The notes under the pieces are model-generated. The model saw nothing but the letters and a program-made list of their open reading frames with translations, was not told where the DNA came from and searched no databases. A program made the translations under genes and the position numbers. From positions 7,192,001 through 7,256,000 of the forward strand of contig NZ_CP108414.1 of the NCBI RefSeq assembly GCF_035978755.1: a stretch of 64,000 bases of DNA. The letters are read 5' to 3'. The stretch's first letter is position 1. The number at the start of each line of letters is the position of its first letter. Origin of the DNA: Streptomyces sp. NBC_01298. GTDB lineage: Bacteria; Actinomycetota; Actinomycetes; Streptomycetales; Streptomycetaceae. This document shows positions 27,756 through 37,158 of this stretch, one piece after another.

Positions 27756-29202
27756 GTATGAGCGTAGCAGTGTGGTGGAACTGGCGGAATCCCTTCGAGG
27801 CGAGCTGAACCGCTACTCGGTGGGTGGAAAGCTCCCGTCGAGCAGGGCTCTGGTCGAGCAGTACCGGGTCAGCCCCGTCACGGTCTCCCGGGCCCTCGCC
27901 CAGCTCGCCGCCGAAGGCCTGGTGGTCACCCGCCCCGGAGCCGGCGTCTACCGCGCGCAGCCCCGTACCCAGGCGCCCGCGCCCGGCGACACCTCCTGGC
28001 AGGCCGTCGCCCTGAGCGCCGAGGACTCCGGCGAGGTGGTCCCGCGCTCCGTGGACGCCTCCGGGGTGCTCGTCACCCTGGCCGCCCCGCCGGCCGGGGT
28101 CATCCCCCTGCACAGCGGCTATCTGCACTCGGCGCTCCAGCCCGAGCGGGCCATGGCGGCGGCCCTCGCCCGGGCCGGCCGGCGGCCCGGGGTGTGGGGG
28201 AGGCCGCCCGTGGAGGGCCTGCCGGAGCTGCGGGACTGGTTCGCGCGGGAGATCGGCGGGAGCGTCGCGGCCGGGGGCGTACTGGTGACCGCCGGCGGCC
28301 AGAGCGCGCTCGCCACCGCACTGCGGGCGCTGGCCCCGCCCGGGGCGCCGATCCTCGTCGAATCCCCGACCTACCCGGGTCTGCTGGCCCTCGCGCGGGC
28401 CGCCGGCTGCCGCCCGGTGCCGGTCCCGGTGGACGCGGACGGGGTCCGGCCGGAGCTGCTGGCCGCCGCCTTCGAAGCGACCGGGGCGCGGGTGTTCGTA
28501 TGCCAGCCGCTGTTCCAGAACCCGACCGGGGCCGTGTTGTCCGGCGAGCGGCGGGGGGAGGTGCTGCGGATCGCGCGGGCCGCCGGGGCGTTCGTCCTGG
28601 AGGACGACTACGCGCGGCACCTGGGCCACGAGGACTCGGGTCCGCTGCCGGCGCCGCTCGCCGCCCAGGACCCCGACGGGGTGGTCGTCCACGTGCGGTC
28701 CCTGACCAAGGTCACCTCGCCCAGCCTGCGGGTGGGCGCGCTGGCGGCCCGCGGCCCGGTCTTCGACCGGCTGCGCGCCATCCAGGTCGTGGACAGCTTC
28801 TTCGTGCCCCGGCCGCTCCAGGAGGCCGCCCTGGAACTGGTGGGCGCACCCGCCTGGCCGCGCCACCTCAAATCCGTGGCCGCCGAACTGCGCCACCGCC
28901 GCGACGTCCTCACCGGAGCGCTGCGGCGGGAGCTGCCGGAGCTGGAAGTGCCCCATCCGCCGCGCGGCGGCTACCAGTTGTGGGCGCGTCCCGGCGGGGG
29001 CGGCGACGACGCGGCCTTCGTCGCCGCCGCCCTGCGGGCCGGGGTCGCGGTCGCGCCGGGACGGCCGTACTTCTGCGCGGAACCGCCCGGCCCGTTCGTC
29101 CGGCTGAGCTTCGCCGGGGTGTCCGGCGCGGGCGAACTGACCGAGGCCGTACGGAGGTTGCGGGCCGGCCAAGATCCGGAGGCGACGGCCCCATGGGGCT
29201 GA
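27754..29202 (+). CDS. MocR-type GntR/aminotransferase regulator
   Basis: 482 residues. N-terminal GntR winged helix (about 5-70, LPSSRALVEQYRVSPVTVSRALAQLAAEGLV in parts) fused to a fold-type I aminotransferase domain: FQNPTGAV, LEDDYARHL, and HVRSLTKVTSPSLRVGAL with the PLP lysine near 317. Such MocR/PdxR proteins sense PLP or amino compounds and rarely have catalytic activity. ATG 27754 shares its AT with the divergent EamA start; TATTCT at 27740-27745 would place transcription near the ATG, so a leaderless message is expected. The frame is open upstream to 27622 but runs into the transporter gene. Confidence 0.88.
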   Translation: MYERSSVVELAESLRGELNRYSVGGKLPSSRALVEQYRVSPVTVSRALAQLAAEGLVVTRPGAGVYRAQPRTQAPAPGDTSWQAVALSAEDSGEVVPRSVDASGVLVTLAAPPAGVIPLHSGYLHSALQPERAMAAALARAGRRPGVWGRPPVEGLPELRDWFAREIGGSVAAGGVLVTAGGQSALATALRALAPPGAPILVESPTYPGLLALARAAGCRPVPVPVDADGVRPELLAAAFEATGARVFVCQPLFQNPTGAVLSGERRGEVLRIARAAGAFVLEDDYARHLGHEDSGPLPAPLAAQDPDGVVVHVRSLTKVTSPSLRVGALAARGPVFDRLRAIQVVDSFFVPRPLQEAALELVGAPAWPRHLKSVAAELRHRRDVLTGALRRELPELEVPHPPRGGYQLWARPGGGGDDAAFVAAALRAGVAVAPGRPYFCAEPPGPFVRLSFAGVSGAGELTEAVRRLRAGQDPEATAPWG

Positions 29203-29252
29203 GGCGGCCAAATTCGGTTGAGGCGCCGGTGGGGCGTGCCTAGCCTGCGGGC

Positions 29253-30032
29253 ATGGACGACAGCACAGACACCAGCGGCTCGGGCATCCGGATCACCACG
29301 ATCGCGGAGCGGCCCGAACTGGCTTCCCGGCTCTGGGACATGAAGGACTCGTGGCCCGAGTTCGCGCAGCACGACGCGCTGGCCTGGCTGCTGTATCCGC
29401 GGATGGTGGCCGAGTTCCCGGAGTACGTCCTGATCGCCACGGACGGGGACGCGGTGGTCGCCCGGGGCTTCAGCCTGCCCTTCGCGCAGCACGCGCCGGG
29501 CCGCGCCGGGGCGCTGCCCGCGCAGGGCTGGGACCAGATCCTGATGTGGGCCTTCTCCGACCGGCGGCGCGGGGGCGAGACCGACACCGTGAGCGCGATC
29601 GAGATCAGCGTCGCGGTCGGCCGGCAGGGCGAGGGGCTCTCGGCCCTGATGCTCACCGCGATGCGCGAGAACGCCCGCGCCCGCGGCTTCGCCGAGGTGG
29701 TGGCCCCGGTGCGGCCCAGCGGGAAGCCGGCCGAGCCGGACGCCTCGATCCACGCATACGCGTACCGCACCCGCGAGGACGGCCTCCCGCACGACCCGTG
29801 GCTACGGGTCCACGTGCGGGCGGGCGGTGTCATCGACTCGGTGGCCCCGCTGTCGATGACGATCACCGGCTCGCTCGCGCAGTGGCGGGAGTGGACCGGC
29901 CTGCCCTTCGACACGGCCGGCCCCGTCCGCGTCCCGGGCGCCCTGTCCCCGGTCCACTGCGAACCGGAGCAGGGCTTCGCGGTCTACGTGGAGCCGAACG
30001 TCTGGGTCCGGCACGCGCTTTCCCGGAGCTAG
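29253..30032 (+). CDS. GNAT-like acetyltransferase
   Basis: 259 residues. No exact acetyl-CoA box, but ISVAVGRQGEGLSALMLTAMRENARARGFAEVVAPVRPSGK (in parts) resembles the GNAT QGxGxG loop and beta4-alpha3, with a long N-terminal addition. Start ATG 29253 has a weak AGCCTGCGGGC region upstream. It follows the MocR gene by 50 bp, maybe cotranscribed. Substrate unknown. Confidence 0.65.
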   Translation: MDDSTDTSGSGIRITTIAERPELASRLWDMKDSWPEFAQHDALAWLLYPRMVAEFPEYVLIATDGDAVVARGFSLPFAQHAPGRAGALPAQGWDQILMWAFSDRRRGGETDTVSAIEISVAVGRQGEGLSALMLTAMRENARARGFAEVVAPVRPSGKPAEPDASIHAYAYRTREDGLPHDPWLRVHVRAGGVIDSVAPLSMTITGSLAQWREWTGLPFDTAGPVRVPGALSPVHCEPEQGFAVYVEPNVWVRHALSRS

Positions 30033-30046
30033 AGGAGCCAGGGGAG

Positions 30047-30688
30047 CTAGAGGAGCGCGATGGGGGCGGTGGCGGAGGAGGAGAGGTAGATCCCGCCGAT
30101 GCCCGCGTAGGTGGCCCGGTAGCCGCGCAAGAGTTCGTCCAGCGGGATCGTCAGCCGGGCCGGGGTATCGCAGCGGGCGGCTCCGAACTGGTCGGTGACG
30201 GCGGTGCACAGCGTCCGGCCGCCGACGGTGGTGAAGGTGACCGGTACGCCGTCCAGCCCGGCCGGGGCGTCCGCGATCCGCACGGTGGTGCTGAGGTTCT
30301 TGACCCCGAAGAGCAGCCCGTTCAGCTTCGCCGGACCAGCCGTGGTGGCCGTGGCCACAGCGGGCCGGACCAGCTCGGGCGCCTCGCAGAGCTGGGTGCC
30401 GGGAGCGTAGACCTGCCCGGTGGGGCAGGCCACGACGGTGGCGATCCCGCCCCCGCACTGCACGTAGAACCGCTGGTCCTGCGGCCGCGGCAGCCGCCCG
30501 GTGACGCCGCCGGCGCACGAGCCCTCGGCGGCGCTCGCGGGCACGGCCCCCGTTCCCAGCGCGAGGAGCGCCCCGGCGGCCAGCGCGGCGAGCGCGGCCC
30601 GTCCCCCGCGGGTCCGTTCCCCGCGGGTCCGTTCCCGGCCGGCCGGTCCCTTGCCGATACGTAACACCCTTGCCCCCAGCTCACTCAC
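30047..30688 (-). CDS. Secreted CBM14-like chitin-binding protein
   Basis: 213 residues from GTG. Signal peptide with basic RTRG duplicates then AALAALAAGALLALGTGAVPASA cleavage near 53. Residues about 55-105 have the peritrophin-A (CBM14) layout: GRLPRPQDQRFYVQCGGGIATVVACPTGQVYAPGTQLCEAP (read in parts) with cysteines and aromatic FYVQC. A beta-rich C-terminal half includes a CTAV...RCDT cysteine pair. Likely binds chitin on the cell surface or in soil; CBM14 domains are common in animals and occasional in Streptomyces. Convergent with the GNAT gene. Confidence 0.7.
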   Translation of the reverse strand: MSELGARVLRIGKGPAGRERTRGERTRGGRAALAALAAGALLALGTGAVPASAAEGSCAGGVTGRLPRPQDQRFYVQCGGGIATVVACPTGQVYAPGTQLCEAPELVRPAVATATTAGPAKLNGLLFGVKNLSTTVRIADAPAGLDGVPVTFTTVGGRTLCTAVTDQFGAARCDTPARLTIPLDELLRGYRATYAGIGGIYLSSSATAPIALL

Positions 30689-30791
30689 TGTGACGATATG
30701 AATACGAAGTGACTATAGGGACGGGCGCGCCAAGGAAGCAACGCCCTCAGGGCATCGCCAGGAAGTGCGAATATCCGCCGAAAGGAGCGGC

Positions 30792-31571
30792 CTAGCGGCC
30801 CCGCGGCTTTCCGCGCTTGCCGGTGGACTTCGCCGTGGCCTTGCCGCCCTTGGGAGCGCCGGAACGCGGGTTCCTGGCGGCCGGCTTGCCGCCCGACTTG
30901 GGGGCGGGCTTGCGGGCCGGCTTGGCCTTCTTCTGCTCGGGCTCGGGCTGCGTACGGCCGCGTCCGCGCGAGCTGTTGACCGTTCGCCCGCGCACGATCC
31001 CGATGAACTCCTCGACCAGCTCGGGAGTCTCGTCCGCCTCGGGCCACGACAGCGCGACGCGCGATTCGGGGGCGTCCAGCAGGGTCCGGTACGTGAGGTC
31101 CTTGCGGTGGTGCAGCCGCGCGAGCGACTGGGGCACGATCAGGACCCCGATGCCCGCGGCCACCAGCTCGATCGCGTCGGCCGTGGTCTCCGGGCGCTGG
31201 AGCGCGGCCTTGCCCGGCAGCTGCTCCCATTCGAGGGTGTCGTCCAGCGGGTGGAGCACGATGTCGTCGGCCAGCTCCGCCATCGACAGCTCCTCGGCCG
31301 CGGCCATGAGGTGGTCCTTGGGGATCACGACGACCGTGGTCTCGGTGTAGAGGGGGATCGCGCTGAGGTCCGTACGGTCGATCGGCAGCCGGACGAAACC
31401 GGCGTCGGCGCCGCCGCCGCGCAGCAGGGCGGGAGCCTCGGCGGGACTGACCTGCACGAGGGTGAGCGGAACGTCGGGCAGCCGCTCCTTCCAGATCCGG
31501 ACCCACTTCGTGGGAGTCACCCCGGGGACGTATGCGAGCTGGAACGACGGGGGTGTCCGGGAGTCTGTCAC
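30792..31571 (-). CDS. HTH-less LysR substrate-binding domain protein with basic tail
   Basis: 259 residues from GTG. It starts directly with the LysR effector domain (FQLAYVPGVTPTKWVRIWKERLPDVPLTLVQV in parts, GGGADAGFVRLPID, VVVIPKDHLMAA, VAAGIGVLIVPQSLARLHH), with no N-terminal winged helix. The last ~60 residues are lysine/arginine/proline-rich (KKAKPARKPAPKSGGK, RGKPRGR), a charged tail that could bind nucleic acid. Divergent, 58 bp, from a DUF5997 gene. TAATCT at 31583-31578 (minus strand) would make the GTG leaderless. Function unclear: a regulator using the tail for DNA binding, or an effector-binding partner. Confidence 0.7.
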   Translation of the reverse strand: MTDSRTPPSFQLAYVPGVTPTKWVRIWKERLPDVPLTLVQVSPAEAPALLRGGGADAGFVRLPIDRTDLSAIPLYTETTVVVIPKDHLMAAAEELSMAELADDIVLHPLDDTLEWEQLPGKAALQRPETTADAIELVAAGIGVLIVPQSLARLHHRKDLTYRTLLDAPESRVALSWPEADETPELVEEFIGIVRGRTVNSSRGRGRTQPEPEQKKAKPARKPAPKSGGKPAARNPRSGAPKGGKATAKSTGKRGKPRGR

Positions 31572-31629
31572 CCGGCCAGATTACCGGCCGTGGTCGGAGG
31601 TGGCGCACATGCTCGATACCCTGGACCCC

Positions 31630-32034
31630 ATGACGTCGCACCAGACCACCCAGACCATGAAGCCCGCCACTGCGGCGAAGAAGCTGGGTGTGTACCTCGA
31701 GGCCACCCCCGCAGAGTTCCAGGAGGGTGTCGTCTCGCGCACCGAGCTCGCCGCCCTCCAGGCCGAGCCGCCCCAGTGGCTGCAGGACCTCCGGAACAAC
31801 GGCCCGCACCCCCGTCCGGTGGTCGCGGGGAAGCTCGGCGTCTCCATCGCCGGTCTGGCGCGCGGCGGTGTCACCGAGGCGCTCACCACGGAGCAGATCG
31901 AGGCCCTGAAGCAGGAGATGCCGGAGTGGCTCGCGAAGGAGCGCGCCATCCAGGCCGACGTCCGCAAGGAGACCGTCCGCATCAAGCAGATGCAGGCGGA
32001 AAAGGCCGAGAAGGCCGACAAGGCCAAGAAGTAG
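31630..32034 (+). CDS. DUF5997 family protein
   Basis: 134 residues from ATG 31630. Pattern KKLGVYLEATPAEFQEGVVSR, ELAALQAEPPQWLQDLRNNGPHPR (in parts), VSIAGLARGGV, lysine-rich end. Small soluble protein of unknown function; the pairing with the divergent LysR-like gene is conserved in Streptomyces as far as I recall. -10-like TACCCT lies about 10 bases before the start. Confidence 0.75.
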   Translation: MTSHQTTQTMKPATAAKKLGVYLEATPAEFQEGVVSRTELAALQAEPPQWLQDLRNNGPHPRPVVAGKLGVSIAGLARGGVTEALTTEQIEALKQEMPEWLAKERAIQADVRKETVRIKQMQAEKAEKADKAKK

Positions 32035-32097
32035 CGGCCCCTGCCGGGCCCCTCCCGCGCCGCTGCCGGACCCCGGTCGGCCCGCACCGCGCGTGAG

Positions 32098-32541
32098 ATG
32101 CTGGTGCGCGTGACGATCGAGGACCTGGTGCGGCTGCGGCGGGCCCGGGACCTGATGGACCGCGACTACGCCGAGCCGCTGGACGTGCCGGCGCTGGCGT
32201 CCGTCGCCCTCATGTCGCCCGGGCACTTCTCCCGCAGCTTCCGGGCGGCCTTCGGGGAGAGCCCGTACAGCTATCTGATGACCCGCCGCGTCGAGCGGGC
32301 GAAGGCGCTGCTGCGCCGGGGCGACCTGAGCGTGACCGAGGTCTGCTTCGCGGTCGGATGCACCTCGCTGGGATCGTTCAGCTCGCGCTTCACGGAGCTG
32401 GTCGGCGAGACCCCCAGCGCCTACCGGGCCCGGCCGCACGAGGCGGGCGCCGCCATCCCCGCGTGTGTAGCCAAGGTCCTCACCCGGCCCGTCCGCCGGC
32501 CCGCGGGCCGCGGGGGAGCGGGATCCGCGGCCGCGTCGTAG
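32098..32541 (+). CDS. Short AraC-family regulator
   Basis: 147 residues, nearly all AraC DNA-binding domain: two HTH units, LDVPALASVALMSPGHFSRSFRAAFGESPYSYLMTRRVERAKALL (in parts) and LSVTEVCFAVGCTSLGSFSSRFTELVGETPSAYR. No sensor domain; the C-terminal tail is arginine/alanine-rich. GTG alternatives exist a few codons later. It is 9 bp before a VOC gene, so it probably regulates or cotranscribes with that. Confidence 0.82.
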   Translation: MLVRVTIEDLVRLRRARDLMDRDYAEPLDVPALASVALMSPGHFSRSFRAAFGESPYSYLMTRRVERAKALLRRGDLSVTEVCFAVGCTSLGSFSSRFTELVGETPSAYRARPHEAGAAIPACVAKVLTRPVRRPAGRGGAGSAAAS

Positions 32542-32550
32542 CGTCGGGGC

Positions 32551-32967
32551 ATGACCATCAAGCTCGCGCAGTGCTTCATCGCCGTCGACGACCACGACAA
32601 GGCGCTGGCCTTCTACCGTGACGCCCTCGGCATGGAAGTGCGCAATGACGTCGCCTTCGAGGGGATGCGCTGGGTGACCGTCGGCTCGCCCGAGCAGCCC
32701 GACGTGGAGATCGTCCTCGAACCGCCGCTCGCCGACCCCGGGGCATCTCCGGCCGACCGGCAGGCGATGGCGGAACTGCTGGCCAAGGGCGTGCTCCGCG
32801 GGGTGATCTTCGCGACGGACGACGTGGACGCCACCTTCGAGCGCATCCGGGCCAGCGGCGCGGAGGTGCTCCAGGAACCCGCCGACCAGCCGTACGGGGT
32901 CCGCGACTGCGCCTTCCGTGATCCGGCCGGCAACATGCTCCGCTTCAACCAGCCCCGGAACCGCTGA
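32551..32967 (+). CDS. VOC-family (glyoxalase/bleomycin-resistance fold) protein
   Basis: 138 residues: IKLAQCFIAVDDHDKALAFYRDALGMEVRNDV, VGSPEQPDVEIVL, GVIFATDDVDATFERIRASGAEVL, GVRDCAFRDPAGNMLRFNQP. The two beta-alpha-beta-beta-beta modules and the end DPAGNMLRF are classic VOC. Typical metal-binding residues are partly present, so enzyme or ligand binder cannot be decided. A 28-bp tandem duplication spans its stop codon. Confidence 0.83.
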   Translation: MTIKLAQCFIAVDDHDKALAFYRDALGMEVRNDVAFEGMRWVTVGSPEQPDVEIVLEPPLADPGASPADRQAMAELLAKGVLRGVIFATDDVDATFERIRASGAEVLQEPADQPYGVRDCAFRDPAGNMLRFNQPRNR

Positions 32968-33011
32968 CCCGGAGCCGCCGGCCCGGAACCGCTGACCCGG
33001 AGCCGCCGGCC
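32956..33011 (+). repeat. 28-bp perfect tandem duplication at VOC stop codon
   Basis: A 28-bp unit beginning CGGAACCGCTGACCCGG occurs twice in tandem at 32956-32983 and 32984-33011. The first copy holds the VOC TGA stop; the second copies it just downstream. Confidence 0.75.
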
Positions 33012-33034
33012 CTGTGGCGGCACCGTGGCGGCCC

Positions 33035-33748
33035 TCACCCGGCCGCGGCGAACCCCGGGATCGTCGGCAGCACCCGTTCGGCCACGCGCAGGACGACCGC
33101 GTCGTCGGGCACCGCGCCGTCGGAGCGCCACAGGTTCAGCTCGTAGGAGCCGCCGCCGTCCTGCGGGTCCATGGCCACCACGAGGGCTCGGGTCGGAACG
33201 CCGGGGACGCTGCTCGTATCGCTGCCGTCCAGGCGGAAGCTGATGCTGATCGTGCGGTCCGAGTAGAAGGTGGCCGGGCGGCCCAGCACCGTCCGCGGCG
33301 GCGCACCGCCCCCGAGGAGCTCGGCCACGGTGGCGACCGAGAGCCGGCCGTAGGAGGCCCTCAGATGCACCGTGTAGGTCTCGAACTCGATCTCGGCCGT
33401 CGGGGTGTGGATCTCCTCGCCGGTGCCGGCGGGCTTGGAGGTGCTGCCACCGCCGTTCGCGTTCTTCACGACCTCCCCCGGGGTGCCCAGCAGATCGGCG
33501 AGATCGGGACGGTGCAGCGCCTCGCACAGCTGGACCCCGGAAACCTGCCCCGGCCCGTGCGCAGGCGTCTTCTCCGGCTTCTTCCCGGGGTACTCGTGCG
33601 AGCAGGTGACGGGCTGCGGCCGGGCGCTCGCGTCCATCGACTGCCCCACCGCCCAGAGGCCGATTCCCATGCCCCCGATCAGGACCACGGCCGTGATGCC
33701 CTGCCCTATCGCCGCGCGTGCCGTGATCGTCCCGACGTCTTCGGTCAT
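33035..33748 (-). CDS. Membrane-anchored hypothetical protein (DUF6215-like)
   Basis: 237 residues from ATG 33748 with AGGTGGGGGA upstream; a longer frame to 33979 overlaps argC. One N-terminal helix (about 10-35, AAIGQGITAVVLIGGMGIGLWAV in parts) then an extracytoplasmic domain with cysteines at VTCSHEYPG and VQLCEALHRPDLADLLGTPGE, a pattern I associate with DUF6215. Function unknown. Divergent from argC. Confidence 0.6.
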   Translation of the reverse strand: MTEDVGTITARAAIGQGITAVVLIGGMGIGLWAVGQSMDASARPQPVTCSHEYPGKKPEKTPAHGPGQVSGVQLCEALHRPDLADLLGTPGEVVKNANGGGSTSKPAGTGEEIHTPTAEIEFETYTVHLRASYGRLSVATVAELLGGGAPPRTVLGRPATFYSDRTISISFRLDGSDTSSVPGVPTRALVVAMDPQDGGGSYELNLWRSDGAVPDDAVVLRVAERVLPTIPGFAAAG

Positions 33749-33853
33749 GTCCCCCACCTGCTGTGATCCCCCGATATGTGCCCGGGGAACGTAACCCGTG
33801 ATCATCCGGCGGACAAGGGAGTGACACTGGGGGAGCGGGGCCAGATGACTGCT

Positions 33854-34935
<1,082 letters not shown>

Positions 34936-34939
34936 GCAG

Positions 34940-34969
34940 GGGGCACCTCCCAGCGGTAGCTGGGGGAGC
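34940..34969. repeat. Dispersed Streptomyces hairpin between argC and argJ
   Basis: CCTCCCAGC-GGTA-GCTGGGGGAG hairpin inside a GGGGGCACCTCCCAGC-type element that is widely repeated in Streptomyces genomes, to my recollection. Stem 8-9 bp. May act as an intercistronic RNA stabiliser. Confidence 0.7.
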
Positions 34970-34991
34970 ACGGGCAGCCACCGGGCTGCAG

Positions 34992-35054
34992 ATGACGACG
35001 ATGGCCGCAGGGGCGCGCTGCTCGGGCGGAGAAGCGAACGAGGAGATGCAGTGA
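34992..35054 (+). CDS. Possible 20-aa ORF coupled to argJ
   Basis: ATG followed by 19 codons and a TGA that overlaps the argJ GTG (GTGA). Encodes [20 protein letters not shown]. It fills the gap between the dispersed hairpin and argJ and places a ribosome at the argJ start. No own ribosome site and no known homologue; could be chance. Confidence 0.25.
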   Translation: MTTMAAGARCSGGEANEEMQ

Positions 35055-36223
35055 GCGTCACGGCAGCACAGGGGTTCACGGCGGCGGGCATCGCCGCCGG
35101 GATCAAGGCGAACGGCAATCCCGACCTGGCCCTCGTGGTCAACACCGGGCCGCGCCTGGCCGCGGCGGGCGTCTTCACCTCCAACCGGGTCAAGGCCGCG
35201 CCCGTCCACTGGTCCGAGCAGGTCCTGCGCGGCGCGACCGTCAGCGCGGTGGTCCTCAACTCCGGCGGCGCCAACGCGTGCACCGGCCCCAAGGGCTTCC
35301 AGGACACCCACGCCACCGCCGAGAAGGTCGCGGCCGTCCTGAACCAGCAGGGTCTCGGGAACGGGGTCAACGCCGGCGAGGTCGCCGTCGCGTCCACCGG
35401 CCTGATCGGCGTCCTGCTCCCGATGGACAAGCTCCTCCCCGGCATCGAGACCGCGGCCGCCGCGCTCTCCGCCGACGGCGGCGAGGCCGCCGCCATCGCC
35501 ATCAAGACCACCGACACCGTGCACAAGACGGCCACCGTCACCCAGGACGGCTGGACCGTCGGCGGCATGGCCAAGGGCGCGGGCATGCTCGCCCCGGGCC
35601 TGGCCACCATGCTCGTCGTCCTCACCACCGACGCGGAGCTGGACAGCGCCACCCTCGACAAGGCGCTGCGCGCCGCGACCCGCACCACCTTCGACCGGGT
35701 CGACTCCGACGGCTGCATGTCCACCAACGACACGGTGCTGCTGCTCGCCTCCGGGGCGTCCGGCCGGGTGCCGGCGTACGGGGCGTTCGCGGAGGCCGTA
35801 CGCACGGTCTGCGACGACCTGGCCCGCCAGCTGATCGGCGACGCCGAGGGCGCCAGCAAGGACATCCACATCGAGGTCATCGGCGCGGCCACCGAGGAGG
35901 ACGCGGTCGAGGTCGGCCGGTCCATCGCCCGCAACAACCTGCTCAAGTGCGCCATCCACGGCGAGGACCCGAACTGGGGCCGCGTCCTGTCCGCCATCGG
36001 GACCACGAAGGCCGCCTTCGACCCGGACCGGCTGAACGTCGCCATCAACGACGTCTGGGTCTGCAAGAACGGCTCGGTCGGCGAGGACCGCGACCTGGTG
36101 AGCATGAAGGGCCGCGAGGTGCGCATCACCGCCGACCTGTCCACCGGTTCCGAGTCCGCGGTCATCTGGGCCAACGACCTGACCGCCGAGTACGTCCACG
36201 AGAACAGCGCGTACTCCTCATGA
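35051..36223 (+). CDS. argJ: Bifunctional ornithine acetyltransferase/N-acetylglutamate synthase
   Basis: 390 residues from GTG (GAGGAG upstream). Contains the self-cleavage segment [19 protein letters not shown]: peptide bond before Thr about 186 is cut to give alpha and beta chains, the Thr becoming nucleophile. Other landmarks: [55 protein letters not shown]. Recycles acetyl between ornithine and glutamate in the cyclic arginine pathway. Stop overlaps argB (ATGA). Confidence 0.95.
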   Translation: MSVTAAQGFTAAGIAAGIKANGNPDLALVVNTGPRLAAAGVFTSNRVKAAPVHWSEQVLRGATVSAVVLNSGGANACTGPKGFQDTHATAEKVAAVLNQQGLGNGVNAGEVAVASTGLIGVLLPMDKLLPGIETAAAALSADGGEAAAIAIKTTDTVHKTATVTQDGWTVGGMAKGAGMLAPGLATMLVVLTTDAELDSATLDKALRAATRTTFDRVDSDGCMSTNDTVLLLASGASGRVPAYGAFAEAVRTVCDDLARQLIGDAEGASKDIHIEVIGAATEEDAVEVGRSIARNNLLKCAIHGEDPNWGRVLSAIGTTKAAFDPDRLNVAINDVWVCKNGSVGEDRDLVSMKGREVRITADLSTGSESAVIWANDLTAEYVHENSAYSS

Positions 36224-37158
36224 GCACGGCAGGCAAGAGCACCGCACGCAGGCACACCGCGCTGCCCAAGGCCGAGATCCTCATCGAGGCCCTGCCCTGG
36301 CTGACCCGGCACAACGGCAAGGTCGTCGTCATCAAGTTCGGCGGCAACGCCATGATCGACGAGGACCTCAAGGCGGCCTTCGCCCAGGACGTCGTCTTCC
36401 TGCGCCAGGCCGGCCTGAAGCCGGTCGTCGTGCACGGCGGCGGCCCGCAGATCAACGCCCAGCTCGACAAGCAGGGCCTGGTCAGCGAGTTCAAGGCGGG
36501 TCTGCGCGTCACCACGCCCGAGGCGATGGACGTCGTACGGATGGTCCTGGCCGGGCAGGTCCAGCGCGAGCTGGTCGGGCTGCTCAACCAGCACGGGCCG
36601 CTGGCCGTCGGCATGACCGGCGAGGACGCGCACACCATCACCGCCACCAAGCACCTGCCCGAGATCGACGGCGAGAGCGTAGACATCGGACGGGTCGGCG
36701 AGATCACCGCCATCGACACCGGCGCGATCGAAGCGCTGCTGGCGGACGGCCGGATCCCGGTCATCTCCTCCATCGCGCGCAGCGCTGACGACCACCACGT
36801 GTACAACGTGAACGCCGATACGGCCGCCGCGGCGCTCGCCGCCGCGCTCGGCGCCGAGACGCTGATGGTCCTCACCGACGTGGAGGGCCTCTACGCGGAC
36901 TGGCCCAACAGCGACGAGGTCATCAGCCGGCTCACCGTGAGCCAGCTGGAGAAGCTGCTGCCCGAGCTGTCCAGCGGCATGGTCCCCAAGATGGAGGGCT
37001 GCCTGCACGCCGTCCGCAACGGGGTGACCACCGCCAGGGTGATCGACGGGCGGGTCCAGCACTCGATCCTGCTGGAGATCTTCACGGACGAGGGAATCGG
37101 CACGATGGTCGTGCTCGACGACCAGGGACTCAACACTCAGGGAGGGGACCCCGCATGA
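36220..37158 (+). CDS. argB: Acetylglutamate kinase
   Basis: 312 residues from ATG overlapping the argJ stop; the longer frame from 35278 is spurious. Kinase fold: [25 protein letters not shown] (in parts), [67 protein letters not shown]. Phosphorylates N-acetylglutamate. An N-terminal helix with the LIEALPWL motif is typical of arginine-inhibited hexameric NAGK, implying feedback inhibition by arginine. Stop overlaps argD. Confidence 0.95.
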   Translation: MSTAGKSTARRHTALPKAEILIEALPWLTRHNGKVVVIKFGGNAMIDEDLKAAFAQDVVFLRQAGLKPVVVHGGGPQINAQLDKQGLVSEFKAGLRVTTPEAMDVVRMVLAGQVQRELVGLLNQHGPLAVGMTGEDAHTITATKHLPEIDGESVDIGRVGEITAIDTGAIEALLADGRIPVISSIARSADDHHVYNVNADTAAAALAAALGAETLMVLTDVEGLYADWPNSDEVISRLTVSQLEKLLPELSSGMVPKMEGCLHAVRNGVTTARVIDGRVQHSILLEIFTDEGIGTMVVLDDQGLNTQGGDPA

